A stretch of DNA of 40,518 bases, from the IMG/VR virus record IMGVR_UViG_3300009002_000753, positions 1 to 40,518 of that record; one strand, 5' to 3'. Origin of the DNA: a virus. The position numbers were made by a program, and so were the translations under genes. Positions 29,867 through 38,465 of this stretch are shown in pieces. Within the stretch, counting starts at the first letter, position 1; every line of letters starts with the position of its first letter. The notes beneath the pieces were generated by a model. The model had not been told where the DNA came from. It saw only the letters and a program-made list of their open reading frames with translations, and made no database searches.

Positions 29867-30406
29867 TTAGTAGTAATTATCTCCCAGTTGAGTCTGTACA
29901 TACCAAGTGGTGGTATCATCAAAATCATTGATAGAAATAGTAACAGGATTATTATTAGATAAAGCAGATCCTGTAAAAGCGGCATTTGAGTACCAAGCGG
30001 AGAATTCGTAAGGATAATTCACAGTTGCCGTAAGGGTCAGTGTCGGATGAAGAGCAAAGTTCTGTCTGTTAGTAGTAGGTATTGCAGAAGTTCTTTCAAT
30101 TGTTCCTAACACATTAACGGTACTATAATCTCCAGGATATACATCGTAGAATCGTACATTACTAGTAGCTTCCCCTAGAGATCCTGAACCTATATTTGTA
30201 CATAAGGTAAGGTTTTTGATAAAAAACTGATTAATATCATCTTCTACTTGAAATTGTAGTCCCTTAAATAAATCTACTCCAGTAAATATACCACTTGATG
30301 AAACACTACTAGTAAGTAAGTTACTAGCGGTAATAGCAGTGTGGTATATTTCTAATTCATGCATATCTGCAGAATTGACCGTATTTTGAAGTTTAACTGT
30401 TTTCAT
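29867..30406 (-). CDS. Phage structural-type protein (179 aa)
   Basis: A 179-residue, S/T/N-rich, beta-strand-rich protein (MKTVKLQNTVNSADMHELEI). It has a mixture of short strands (YSTVNVLGTIERTS, LTLTATVNYPYEFSAWYSN) and a C-terminus with DDTTTWYVQTQLGDNYY, typical of small fibre or tail-associated proteins with an Ig- or carbohydrate-binding-like fold. It follows nrdA after 13 bp. The assignment is by composition, not by a known domain. Confidence 0.55.
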   Translation of the reverse strand: MKTVKLQNTVNSADMHELEIYHTAITASNLLTSSVSSSGIFTGVDLFKGLQFQVEDDINQFFIKNLTLCTNIGSGSLGEATSNVRFYDVYPGDYSTVNVLGTIERTSAIPTTNRQNFALHPTLTLTATVNYPYEFSAWYSNAAFTGSALSNNNPVTISINDFDDTTTWYVQTQLGDNYY

Positions 30407-30419
30407 TACTTATAAATAG

Positions 30420-32135
30420 TTAGCCATCACAACTTAAGCAATCTAAAGATGTTCTAGAACCTATATCTCCATTAATCACAGAATCTGTTCTTAAATAATA
30501 TAGTGTTTTTACTCCAAATCTCCATGCTGCTTGATGGACTTCATTAATAAATTTAGGTGAATCTGTAGGATCAAAAGCTAAATTTAGTGATTGTGTTTGA
30601 TCAATATATTTCTGTCTAGCACCTGCTTGTTCAACCAAAGCTAATTGGTTAATTTCTGCAAATGTTAAAAATATTGGTTTATCGTCCGCTGGCATAACAT
30701 CTTCAGGTAGATTAGCGATGCTTCCTCTATCTTTCATGATCTGATCCCATACTTCTTCAGTATTAGCTCCTTTATCTGCAAGGTACGTTTCTAAAGCAGG
30801 GTTTTTTCTGATAAATGTGCCTTTAGCAGAGTTAAATGTATATACGTTAGCTGGTACAGGTTCAATGCCGGCAGATACTCCTCCAGCTATTGTACTATTT
30901 GATACTGTTGGAGCAATAGCCATTACGTGAGTGTTTCTCATTCCTGTTCCTTTACACCAAACTGGTTCTCCATACTCTATAGCTAATTGTCTTGAAGCTG
31001 CTTCAGCTTTAGTTCTAATATCCGAAAATATTTGGTGAGTAAGTGATGTTGCTGCAATAGAAGTGAATGGAATCTTTTCGTTTTGTAGTAGTGTATGCCA
31101 TCCTAAAACTCCTAATCCAATTGCTCTACCTTTTTTAGCAGATCTATGAGCTCTAATTAAAGAATCTCTACCAGAAGTTTTAGCTAAGAACTCTTCTAAT
31201 ACTCCGTCTAGAAAATAAATTGAAGTTTCAATTAAATCGCTATTTTTCCATTCGTGCCATTTACTTAAATTAACAGAAGAAAGACAGCAAATAAAACTAT
31301 GTTCTTCGTCTGTATGTAAAGTAATCTCAGAACAGATATTAGTCATACTAACATCCAGGTTGTTCTTTTTATATGCAGGTGGATTAGCATTATTAACTGT
31401 ATCCTTATACATGATATAAGGCTCTCCAGTCTCCACTCTAGACTTTAGTATTTTAACCCATAATCCCATTGCATCAGCGTCTCTATGCTCTAGTTTTTGC
31501 ATAAAGTTATCATCCACTACAACGCATTGGTGTAGGTTTAGACACTGTCTATTTGGGTCTCCTTTAGGTCTACGTATCTCCAGGTATTCTTCTATATCTG
31601 GGTGATTAATATCGAGATTAACAGAGGCTGCTCCTCTTCTTACTGCTCCTTGATTAGTAGCAATAATAGTTGAGTCATAAATCTTAGCCCATGGCACAAC
31701 TCCTTCAGAGCTTCCCATAGAACCGTCTCCTATTTTCTCTTCTCTTCCTCTTATCTTAGAAAGCCCGATTCCTACTCCTCCACCTAAAGAGGTCAATCTC
31801 ATGAGTTCAGCATTGGTTAACCCAATTCCTCGTATACTGTCGGGGGTATCGATTCCGAAACATGAGATTGGTAATCCTCTGTCAGTTCCTGTGTTTGAAA
31901 GTACAGGAGAGGCTAAGTTCAACCATCCTTTCCAAATGTACCTAAAGAATTTATTCTCTAGATCCGGACGGTCTAATCTTTTAGCTATTGTAGAAGCGAC
32001 TCTTCTATATGCTTTTTTTGGTGTTTCACCCGGGAGCATATATCCTTTTGAGATAGTTGCAAGTGAAACATCATTCATCCATTCTGGGTAATCTTTTCCA
32101 GCTTCCCAATTGCTGGTATCTACTATTATGCTCAT
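30420..32135 (-). CDS. nrdA: Ribonucleotide reductase class I, alpha subunit
   Basis: A 571-residue protein. Active-site elements are present: ISCFG (first redox Cys), TNICSEITL (radical Cys with Asn and Glu), CLSSVNLS (second redox Cys), and LYYLRTD with the paired tyrosines of the radical pathway. The C-terminal tail CLSCDG carries the CxxC that is reduced by thioredoxin. The N-terminal ATP-cone is absent, so dATP feedback inhibition is likely lost, as in several phage enzymes. It reduces NDPs to dNDPs. nrdB is directly upstream (10-bp gap). Confidence 0.95.
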   Translation of the reverse strand: MSIIVDTSNWEAGKDYPEWMNDVSLATISKGYMLPGETPKKAYRRVASTIAKRLDRPDLENKFFRYIWKGWLNLASPVLSNTGTDRGLPISCFGIDTPDSIRGIGLTNAELMRLTSLGGGVGIGLSKIRGREEKIGDGSMGSSEGVVPWAKIYDSTIIATNQGAVRRGAASVNLDINHPDIEEYLEIRRPKGDPNRQCLNLHQCVVVDDNFMQKLEHRDADAMGLWVKILKSRVETGEPYIMYKDTVNNANPPAYKKNNLDVSMTNICSEITLHTDEEHSFICCLSSVNLSKWHEWKNSDLIETSIYFLDGVLEEFLAKTSGRDSLIRAHRSAKKGRAIGLGVLGWHTLLQNEKIPFTSIAATSLTHQIFSDIRTKAEAASRQLAIEYGEPVWCKGTGMRNTHVMAIAPTVSNSTIAGGVSAGIEPVPANVYTFNSAKGTFIRKNPALETYLADKGANTEEVWDQIMKDRGSIANLPEDVMPADDKPIFLTFAEINQLALVEQAGARQKYIDQTQSLNLAFDPTDSPKFINEVHQAAWRFGVKTLYYLRTDSVINGDIGSRTSLDCLSCDG

Positions 32136-32145
32136 AACTTATATA

Positions 32146-33123
32146 TTAAAATGCTGCTGACCAGTCTAAATGTCCTTTACTATAATTTGTAACTCTACTT
32201 GCAAAGAAATCTGTTTGTTGTTTACCTGCAATAACTGCGTCAAACCATTTCATAGTCTTCAATGCTCCTTTATCTATATCTTCTGATGCTACTATAGGTG
32301 AAAGACCTAAATCTGCCATCTTAGTATTTACTCTATGCTTAATAAAGTTTTTTAATTCGTTTTTAGTTAGGTTCTCTAAATCACCCATTTCGAATATCTT
32401 ATCAATAAAATCAAACTCTAATTGTAAAGCATTTTTTGCTGCTTCTTCAATATCCTGTATTAAAGCATCAGTTTTAAACTCAGGATGTTCCTTCATTAAT
32501 GTCCTGAATAACCAACATCCTGCTTCAGAGTGTAGAGACTCATCTCGTACAGACCATTCAACGATCTGCCCTACTCCTTTAAGTTTGTTTCTCATCTTAA
32601 ACGACAAAAGAACTGCGAAGGAACTAAATAAGTTAACACCTTCCGTAAACGCGGAAAAAATTGCAAGAGACTTAGCTCTATCGTGCCAATTAGGTTCTCC
32701 ATTATGACCATCTCTGACATTCATAAGGTTTTCAATCTTAGCCATTGTAGCTTCATCCTCCATAAACTCAGCAAAGTTATCTAAACCTAGTTGTTCATTT
32801 AATAGTGAGTAAGCTTCTGCATGGATAGTTTCACTAGACCCAAGAGTCGTTCCCATCATGATAATCTCCGGTTTTCTAAACCATTTAGTGACTAGTGTTG
32901 ACCAATAGTCATTAACAACAGTCTCAGTTTGTGCAAATCCTTTAAGTATCCCACCTACAACATTTTTTTCATGTGCTTTTAGGTTAGATTTCCAGTCAGT
33001 AACATCTTGCGACATTGGTACTTCCGTATGAAGCCAGTGTGCTTGTTGTTGCTTTAACCAGTAATCGTATGCTTTAGGGTATTCAAAAGGCTTGTACACA
33101 ACTCTTTCTTCTAGTAAACTCAT
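32146..33123 (-). CDS. nrdB: Ribonucleotide reductase class I, beta subunit
   Basis: A 325-residue ferritin-like protein. Metal and radical ligands can be seen in SETIHAEAYSLL (Glu, His and radical Tyr in the order E-x2-H-x3-Y) and RDESLHSEAG (Glu and His). The C-terminus ends KGHLDWSAAF, the docking peptide for NrdA. It houses the tyrosyl radical. It starts after a short intergenic region with a possible terminator at 33153-33186. Confidence 0.96.
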   Translation of the reverse strand: MSLLEERVVYKPFEYPKAYDYWLKQQQAHWLHTEVPMSQDVTDWKSNLKAHEKNVVGGILKGFAQTETVVNDYWSTLVTKWFRKPEIIMMGTTLGSSETIHAEAYSLLNEQLGLDNFAEFMEDEATMAKIENLMNVRDGHNGEPNWHDRAKSLAIFSAFTEGVNLFSSFAVLLSFKMRNKLKGVGQIVEWSVRDESLHSEAGCWLFRTLMKEHPEFKTDALIQDIEEAAKNALQLEFDFIDKIFEMGDLENLTKNELKNFIKHRVNTKMADLGLSPIVASEDIDKGALKTMKWFDAVIAGKQQTDFFASRVTNYSKGHLDWSAAF

Positions 33124-33152
33124 ATATCTTTATATATTATTGGTATTGTTAG

Positions 33153-33186
33153 ACAAAAACACCCGGCGGACTATGTCTTTCGGGCA
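33153..33186 (-). terminator. Probable terminator between dnaB-like and nrdB genes
   Basis: Minus-strand GCCCG, a 15-nt loop and CGGGT form a 5-6-bp stem, with GAC-ATA-GTC able to pair inside the loop, followed by TGTTTTTG. It is weaker than the other terminators. It lies 45 bp after the helicase stop, so the nrdB-nrdA operon probably has its own promoter. Confidence 0.55.
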
Positions 33187-33230
33187 TGGTAATAAATAGA
33201 ATATATATTTACTATTCATCACCAAATTAG

Positions 33231-34580
33231 TTAAATTTTATCAAAAATTTTATTTACAGTAGCTCTATCAACTGTGAAGTTACTATCTCCTCCTGGCTCA
33301 ATTAAATCTGAAGGATCTACTTTACCTTCAAACTCTATATGACCATTATTCGTATCCATTTTAACATTATAGGTCATTCCGTCTTGACCGTATCTGTTTT
33401 TCATAACATGGACTCTCCCGGTACCGAGTACCTTATCTTCTTTTTGCCTAGATAAAGATAAACAAATATCTGCTACCATCATCTTATCATACGAACCAGC
33501 TGCTTTATCACCTTCGATTACTGAATCTTTAGCTCCCATTCTGTTTACCTGTGAAGGTGTAATGATTGGTATCTTTAATTCTTTAGCTAATCCTTTAGTA
33601 GCAATAAATACGTCGTCTATTTCATCTTTACGTTCAGCAAACTTAGAACCTCTAGAAGGTGCTCTTAAGTAATCAACATAATCAATTATGACTAGGTCTG
33701 GTTTATGATCCATATCAGCACACTTCTGTATATGTGATCTTATACTACCTACTGAAGCTGATTTCGGTGCATACTCTTTAACAATTAACGCTCCTTTAAG
33801 GCCGTCAACGTGTGTCTGAACTTCTTTACGGTGGTTATTAACTTCATCAATAGAGTGCCCTGTAAAATAACAGTCAAATCTCTTACCGACGTAATCTTCT
33901 CCGAGTTCCAAAGTATAATAGTTGACTTTATAGCCCATCTTAACAGCATGAGCAGCCATAGCAACACAAGTCCAAGACTTACCACCTCCCGGATTACCAA
34001 ATATAATAGCCAAGTCACCAGGTCCAAATCCTCCCTGTAGTCCATCATTAAGGATAGGCCAAGGACTAGGAATAGTAGGACGATAGTCAGTTCTGTAACG
34101 AGTTTCAACGTCTTTATTGTATTCATGTCCGATATTTTTATCCATACCAGCTTTCATAGCTTTCTCAATCATGTTTCTGATACCATCAAAATCATGTTCT
34201 TTAAGCAAGTCGGCTGAGTTAAGTATTGCAGATTTCATTTCTTGATTCTTACAGAACGTTTGAAACTCTTCTTGTACATACTCTAAATCATCTTGAGAAG
34301 CCTCGTATGAGTTTCTTAATTCTTCTTTAAGAGCTACTTGAAGTACTTCGTTTTCTAATTTCTGAAGTTCTACTTTAAGTACATCCATTGTAATGTTAGT
34401 ATGATACTTATCGAAATATTTAACAATTTCGTTAATTATCCATTTATGGGAATCTGCATCAAAATAAAAATCGTGAAGTACGTCTCTAACGTTAAGTAGA
34501 AAACTTTTGTCTGTAAGTAATGATCCAAGTACTTTTAATTGGAACCCCTTCCCGTATTGTTGTAAGCTCTTTAATGTCAT
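33231..34580 (-). CDS. dnaB: DnaB-like replicative helicase
   Basis: A 449-residue protein of the RecA-fold superfamily 4. The N-terminal domain (residues 1-150) is helical. Walker A is IFGNPGGGKSWT near 195, Walker B is DLVIIDYVDYLRAP near 295, and PIITPSQVNRMG is the motif 3/arginine region. It unwinds DNA at the fork, comparable to T4 gp41. It is about the size of T4 gp41 and of DnaB. The start follows an AAGG-type RBS. No primase is seen in the window. Confidence 0.93.
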   Translation of the reverse strand: MTLKSLQQYGKGFQLKVLGSLLTDKSFLLNVRDVLHDFYFDADSHKWIINEIVKYFDKYHTNITMDVLKVELQKLENEVLQVALKEELRNSYEASQDDLEYVQEEFQTFCKNQEMKSAILNSADLLKEHDFDGIRNMIEKAMKAGMDKNIGHEYNKDVETRYRTDYRPTIPSPWPILNDGLQGGFGPGDLAIIFGNPGGGKSWTCVAMAAHAVKMGYKVNYYTLELGEDYVGKRFDCYFTGHSIDEVNNHRKEVQTHVDGLKGALIVKEYAPKSASVGSIRSHIQKCADMDHKPDLVIIDYVDYLRAPSRGSKFAERKDEIDDVFIATKGLAKELKIPIITPSQVNRMGAKDSVIEGDKAAGSYDKMMVADICLSLSRQKEDKVLGTGRVHVMKNRYGQDGMTYNVKMDTNNGHIEFEGKVDPSDLIEPGGDSNFTVDRATVNKIFDKI

Positions 34581-34612
34581 CTATAACCTTGTTTGTTTAA
34601 TTAATATATGAT

Positions 34613-35032
34613 TTATTTGTTTAATAACCAACTACTAGATTGAATTTTATCACCTAATCCGTCAATTAATTCTATACCGTACTGTTCACAGATTTTTCTT
34701 TCTGGAATAGTACTATTATTTTGATCTCCTCCGTTTGCAAATGCTAGTTTATACGTTTCGTGAAACTTGCTGAACATAAGTTTTAAGGTATCGTTTTGAG
34801 TACTGTCTTCGTCTACTGAAATCCAAGCCATATCTACTACTGTAAGAGCTCTTATGATCTGTACTCTTTCTGCTTCATCCATAAAAAACGATGAACCTTT
34901 TATTTCCCTCTGTTTATCATTATTAACGATAACTATTAAAGCGTCACCAGCTTCTTTAGCTTTATCAAATAACTCTAAGTGTCCTTTATGTAAGGGATTG
35001 AAATATCCGCTGACTATTATTGCTTTCTTCAT
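34613..35032 (-). CDS. Cytidylyltransferase-like nucleotidyltransferase
   Basis: A 139-residue Rossmann-fold enzyme. The HxGH motif is in YFNPLHKGHLELF, and the CTP/ATP-binding region is IVNNDKQREIKGSSFFMDEA, like the N-N-D-x-Q-R-x-x-K-G of RfaE-domain/GlmU-type or NMNAT-type proteins. The second motif ISxxxxR is not clear. Candidate substrates include glycerol-3-phosphate, heptose-phosphate and nicotinamide mononucleotide. It overlaps the exonuclease gene by 4 bp. Confidence 0.8.
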   Translation of the reverse strand: MKKAIIVSGYFNPLHKGHLELFDKAKEAGDALIVIVNNDKQREIKGSSFFMDEAERVQIIRALTVVDMAWISVDEDSTQNDTLKLMFSKFHETYKLAFANGGDQNNSTIPERKICEQYGIELIDGLGDKIQSSSWLLNK

Positions 35033-36057
35033 GACCTAACTGTTAACCCTCTAAAATTCTCTAACCAACCTTCTGTATTTTTAGTAATACCTTCAATTTT
35101 ATCCTTTTCTAATAGTCTAAGAAATGCTCCAGTCTGCAAGTCAGGTACAGGGCTCTTAATAGTATCTACTACGAATGATTTTTCTTTCTCGTCTAAGTCA
35201 GATACATTTAGATCCATTAGTTTATAGTTTGTTTCGACTCTATCCCACTCAGTGATGATTTTAGGAAATATCTTTTTAAACTTTTTCTCTTCTAATTTAG
35301 CAGCGCATACATTATATACGTACTCCAAAGTAGTTCCGGGCTTATTTACCAGGTCTGGAAATTCAGATATAATAGTTTTTATACCTAATCCTTTAACTCC
35401 TGCTAAATTATCTGAATTGTCTCCTAGTAATGCTTTAACTACGTTGTAATTCTCTGGTAATACCTTAAGTTCATCGAATATATTACTCTCTGTAAAGGTT
35501 TTCTTTTTAACCGGTGCATACACTTCGATTGTATCGTCTACTAGTTGTAAGAAGTCTTTATCAGAAGAAATAATAGTACATTTCTTAACATCACTCATAG
35601 ATGCTCTCTTTGCAATGTATGCTATAATATCATCCGCTTCTAACTTCTCCATCTGCAATTGCTGTACTGGTAAGCATTCTAGATAATCTTGAGTCCTATA
35701 AAGTTGCCCTATTAAAGCTTCCATTTCTTCAGCCTTACTATCGTAAAGTCCCCAGTGAGTAATTCTAGATGTTGCCCTCTGAGCTTTATAATTAGGATCT
35801 ATATTTTTTCTATTAGCTGAACCTCCTTTACCGTCCCATACTATCATAACTCTAGTAGGATCGAATATCCTAGTTACGTAGCCTAAAGAACGAAGAAACC
35901 CTACCAAGCCACCTACATGGTGACCTGATGGGTTCATCGCTTTGAGCAATGAGAAACTACGAATAAGCATATTCATAGCATCTATGACCAGGATATGGTC
36001 ATTCAACGCTCGGGGTGGGGTCTCTTTTAAATTGTTGAGTATGTTTTCGTATGCCAT
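35029..36057 (-). CDS. 5'-3' exonuclease / flap endonuclease
   Basis: A 342-residue FEN-type nuclease. Metal-binding acidic residues are in VIDAMNMLIRSF, VWDGKGG, LEADDIIAYIAK and SSDKDFLQLV. The helix-hairpin-helix region is GDNSDNLAGVKGLGIKTI. It removes RNA primers or flaps. It corresponds to T4 RNase H and to the 5' nuclease domain that the phage PolA lacks. It overlaps uvsX by 1 bp. Confidence 0.92.
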   Translation of the reverse strand: MAYENILNNLKETPPRALNDHILVIDAMNMLIRSFSLLKAMNPSGHHVGGLVGFLRSLGYVTRIFDPTRVMIVWDGKGGSANRKNIDPNYKAQRATSRITHWGLYDSKAEEMEALIGQLYRTQDYLECLPVQQLQMEKLEADDIIAYIAKRASMSDVKKCTIISSDKDFLQLVDDTIEVYAPVKKKTFTESNIFDELKVLPENYNVVKALLGDNSDNLAGVKGLGIKTIISEFPDLVNKPGTTLEYVYNVCAAKLEEKKFKKIFPKIITEWDRVETNYKLMDLNVSDLDEKEKSFVVDTIKSPVPDLQTGAFLRLLEKDKIEGITKNTEGWLENFRGLTVRS

Positions 36058-37127
36058 TAATCGAGTAAGTTAGGAGAGATTGGTGTTTCTTCTAAATCTC
36101 CTTCCTCGATCAGGTCAAAGTCTACGGAACCGACTAGTTTTAACCAGTGTTCTTTATGAGCATCTCTATACTTATCAATAGCTTTTTTATCGTCTTCGAT
36201 AAATCCATGCGATGTCATTACAACTCTACCTCTAGACTGCACTCCTCCAATATGGTTCTTCTCTATCTGAATATTAGTTCTTTTAGCGAATTCTACTTGA
36301 AGTCCGTTCTTTACAGCTTTAATCTTAGAAGTACCCGGGTTAGTAATATTACCAAAAGTAACAACTAATGTAGCATCATACCACATTGACATTCCTCCTT
36401 TATTCTGTAATTTAGGTTGACCCATAGGGTGTTCTGGTTTCATAGTCCATACCTTATTAATAGCAACTAACGTGTTAGTATAAGGTGAGTTCTCTTTTCT
36501 AGATAATAGTATCTTTTGATTAAGATTATTACCAAATTGAGTAGACATAGCCCCTGCATTCCATTCGTTATTATTCTTATTAGAACGAACTGATAAATCA
36601 CAAGGTATAGAGCCGATAGAATCCCAGAAGAAGCACATATCATAAGGTAGGTTACCTTTCGCTTGTTCGTCCATTAGGTCAGCCATATAAACTGCTACTT
36701 CTTCAATAGTATTTAATGAACCTCTGTCAGCATATAAAAAGTGACCTTCATAATCTACTACTGTACCATTAGCGTCTTTGATTTCTTCAATCTGTAATCC
36801 CATCTCTTTAGCGTGATCCCATGACCATTTCATCTCTGATATAATAAACACAGGCAGTATGCCCTTTTTCTGGGCATTAACTGCAGCTTCTAATAGGGCA
36901 GTTGTTTTGCCCGTATCACTGTGTCCTCTTAGTAGAGTTATATGTCCGGTTGGAATACCGGGTAGAGATGTTATGTCTTGGAACGCTTTCGACAGTGGAA
37001 TCCATCCCTGTTCCTTGAATTTAACAGAAGCATTTGAGAATCCTTTCTTTTTCTTAAAGTTTCCTAAGTTAAACCCTTTCTTGACTGCCGCAGATGCGGC
37101 TTCTTGTACTGCTTTTTTCTTTGCCAT
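36057..37127 (-). CDS. uvsX: UvsX/RecA-like recombinase
   Basis: A 356-residue RecA-fold protein. The N-terminal 30 residues are basic (MAKKKAVQEAASAAVKKGFN). Walker A is LLRGHSDTGKTT near residue 68, the Walker B-like strand FFWDSIGSI is near residue 168, and the loop AGAMSTQFGNNL follows. It catalyses strand exchange and recombination-dependent replication. It lies directly before the flap endonuclease and downstream of the SSB, mirroring a T4-like recombination module. Confidence 0.9.
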   Translation of the reverse strand: MAKKKAVQEAASAAVKKGFNLGNFKKKKGFSNASVKFKEQGWIPLSKAFQDITSLPGIPTGHITLLRGHSDTGKTTALLEAAVNAQKKGILPVFIISEMKWSWDHAKEMGLQIEEIKDANGTVVDYEGHFLYADRGSLNTIEEVAVYMADLMDEQAKGNLPYDMCFFWDSIGSIPCDLSVRSNKNNNEWNAGAMSTQFGNNLNQKILLSRKENSPYTNTLVAINKVWTMKPEHPMGQPKLQNKGGMSMWYDATLVVTFGNITNPGTSKIKAVKNGLQVEFAKRTNIQIEKNHIGGVQSRGRVVMTSHGFIEDDKKAIDKYRDAHKEHWLKLVGSVDFDLIEEGDLEETPISPNLLD

Positions 37128-37132
37128 AAATA

Positions 37133-37930
37133 TTACTCGTTAAATAGGTCGTCAAATTTACTAACTGTATCTTTATTGCCAGCAGTAGCTGTTTCTAAAG
37201 TAAAGTCAGTCTTTTGAGGACTAGAGCTTTCTGGCGGTGTTTCAGATCCTGCAGCTGGAGCATTCTCCTCTACTGAACCTGGGTTTAAGTAGTTTTGTAG
37301 TTGTTTCTTAATAAAGTCGTAATCATACTGAGTATGTACTTCGACCGGATTAGGTTGTTCTTTCAACCACGTATCTACTTGTACATTATCATTAGATAAC
37401 GGTGTTTGTTTAGGTTTAATTCTTACTGAAGTAGTAGGGTAAGGATTTCCAGGTTGTTGTTCAACTACCATATCCCATCCGTTAATAACGTCTGTAAAAT
37501 CTCCTACGTCTTCATCTTCGGCTAAAGCAAGTAACGCTTTATAGATAGTAACTCCGAAGCCCCATAGTCTAACTCCTTTGTCTTCTTCTCCTCTTACAAT
37601 TACAGGAGCGAATACTCTAGTCTTAGGGTTAATTTTACCAGATAATGACCAATTGTCTTTATCATTTGTTTTTCTAAGTTCTTTTACGAACTCTTCAATT
37701 GGATCTTGTTTACCGAAGTTAGATAAAGCTACCATTGGATACTTACCAATACCATAGTGGAATTTTAATTCCTTAAATGGAAAAGTAGGATCGAAATGAG
37801 ACGGTACAATACGTACAGTCTGTTTACCTTGTTCAGGTTTCCAAAAGATTTTTGAATAGTCAGTTTTTTCTCTTTCCTGACCGTTGTTGTTTAAGGCAGA
37901 TAGTTTAGCCTTGATTGCATTGATGTCCAT
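37133..37930 (-). CDS. gp32-like single-stranded DNA-binding protein
   Basis: A 265-residue protein. The core has FWKPEQGKQTVRIVPSHFDP, FKELKFHYGIGKYPMVAL and FAPVIVRGEEDKGVRLW, which resemble T4 gp32-family OB-fold strands; gp32 zinc cysteines are absent. The C-terminal 50 residues are low-complexity and end in KFDDLFNE, an acidic tail for binding partners, as is usual. A promoter-like TTCTTATATT motif lies 29-47 bp upstream. It coats ssDNA during replication and recombination. Confidence 0.88.
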   Translation of the reverse strand: MDINAIKAKLSALNNNGQEREKTDYSKIFWKPEQGKQTVRIVPSHFDPTFPFKELKFHYGIGKYPMVALSNFGKQDPIEEFVKELRKTNDKDNWSLSGKINPKTRVFAPVIVRGEEDKGVRLWGFGVTIYKALLALAEDEDVGDFTDVINGWDMVVEQQPGNPYPTTSVRIKPKQTPLSNDNVQVDTWLKEQPNPVEVHTQYDYDFIKKQLQNYLNPGSVEENAPAAGSETPPESSSPQKTDFTLETATAGNKDTVSKFDDLFNE

Positions 37931-37958
37931 ATAACTAATTTATTAAATTTATAACTCT

Positions 37959-37977
37959 ATATATACCAATATAAGAA
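37959..37977 (-). promoter_or_regulatory. Promoter-like motif before the ssb gene
   Basis: Minus strand TTCTTATATTGGTATATATA, sharing the TTCTTATATT core with groES and other sites. The ssb ATG is at 37930. Confidence 0.55.
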
Positions 37978-37984
37978 CTTATTT

Positions 37985-38443
37985 TTAGTTCTCCAACTCT
38001 ATTATACGAAAAAGTTTGGTATTTACTCTTTTTAATTCTGGACCTTTGGTTAACAGTATGCAATTTCTGTAATCCGTCCAGTTAACTCTAAAACTTTTAT
38101 CTAATACTCCGTCATTTAACTCCTTAACTAGAGTATTCAGTGCATTGATTGTGTAAAGTGTGTTTGATTCTTTCTTTCTATGTACTAGTATTGTATTCTC
38201 TAGAAATGTAGACACATTGCCGTAGTCGACGTTATAGGTACATATGTACTCATCCTGGCTTTTTGAATATAGGACAAAGATCTTGTTATAGATGATTTTA
38301 TACCTTTCCTGTATTTCTTTTAATGTGCTCTCTAATTCTCCTTCTGTAGAAAAAGTACAAAATAATTTGTTGCTCATATCTTCGTTTAAACTAATTTCGT
38401 CAATATCGTAGTCGAATTGACGCTCCTCTGTAACATTTGTCAT
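37985..38443 (-). CDS. Hypothetical phage protein (152 aa)
   Basis: A 152-residue protein with an acidic N-terminus and segments KLFCTFSTEGELESTLKEIQ and ILVHRKKESNTLYTINALN. The pattern is familiar to me as an uncharacterised protein encoded next to SSB genes in marine phages. The final part contains RVNWTDYRNCILLTKG. It may regulate or accompany replication. A promoter-like CTTATATTTATATAA ends 2 bp before the ATG. Confidence 0.75.
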   Translation of the reverse strand: MTNVTEERQFDYDIDEISLNEDMSNKLFCTFSTEGELESTLKEIQERYKIIYNKIFVLYSKSQDEYICTYNVDYGNVSTFLENTILVHRKKESNTLYTINALNTLVKELNDGVLDKSFRVNWTDYRNCILLTKGPELKRVNTKLFRIIELEN

Positions 38444-38445
38444 TT

Positions 38446-38460
38446 TATATAAATATAAGT
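38446..38460 (-). promoter_or_regulatory. Promoter-like motif CTTATATTTATATAA
   Basis: Minus strand, ending two bases before the ATG at 38443. If the TATATT part is a -10/-7 element, the transcript would begin at or near the start codon. Confidence 0.45.
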
Positions 38461-38465
38461 TAGTA

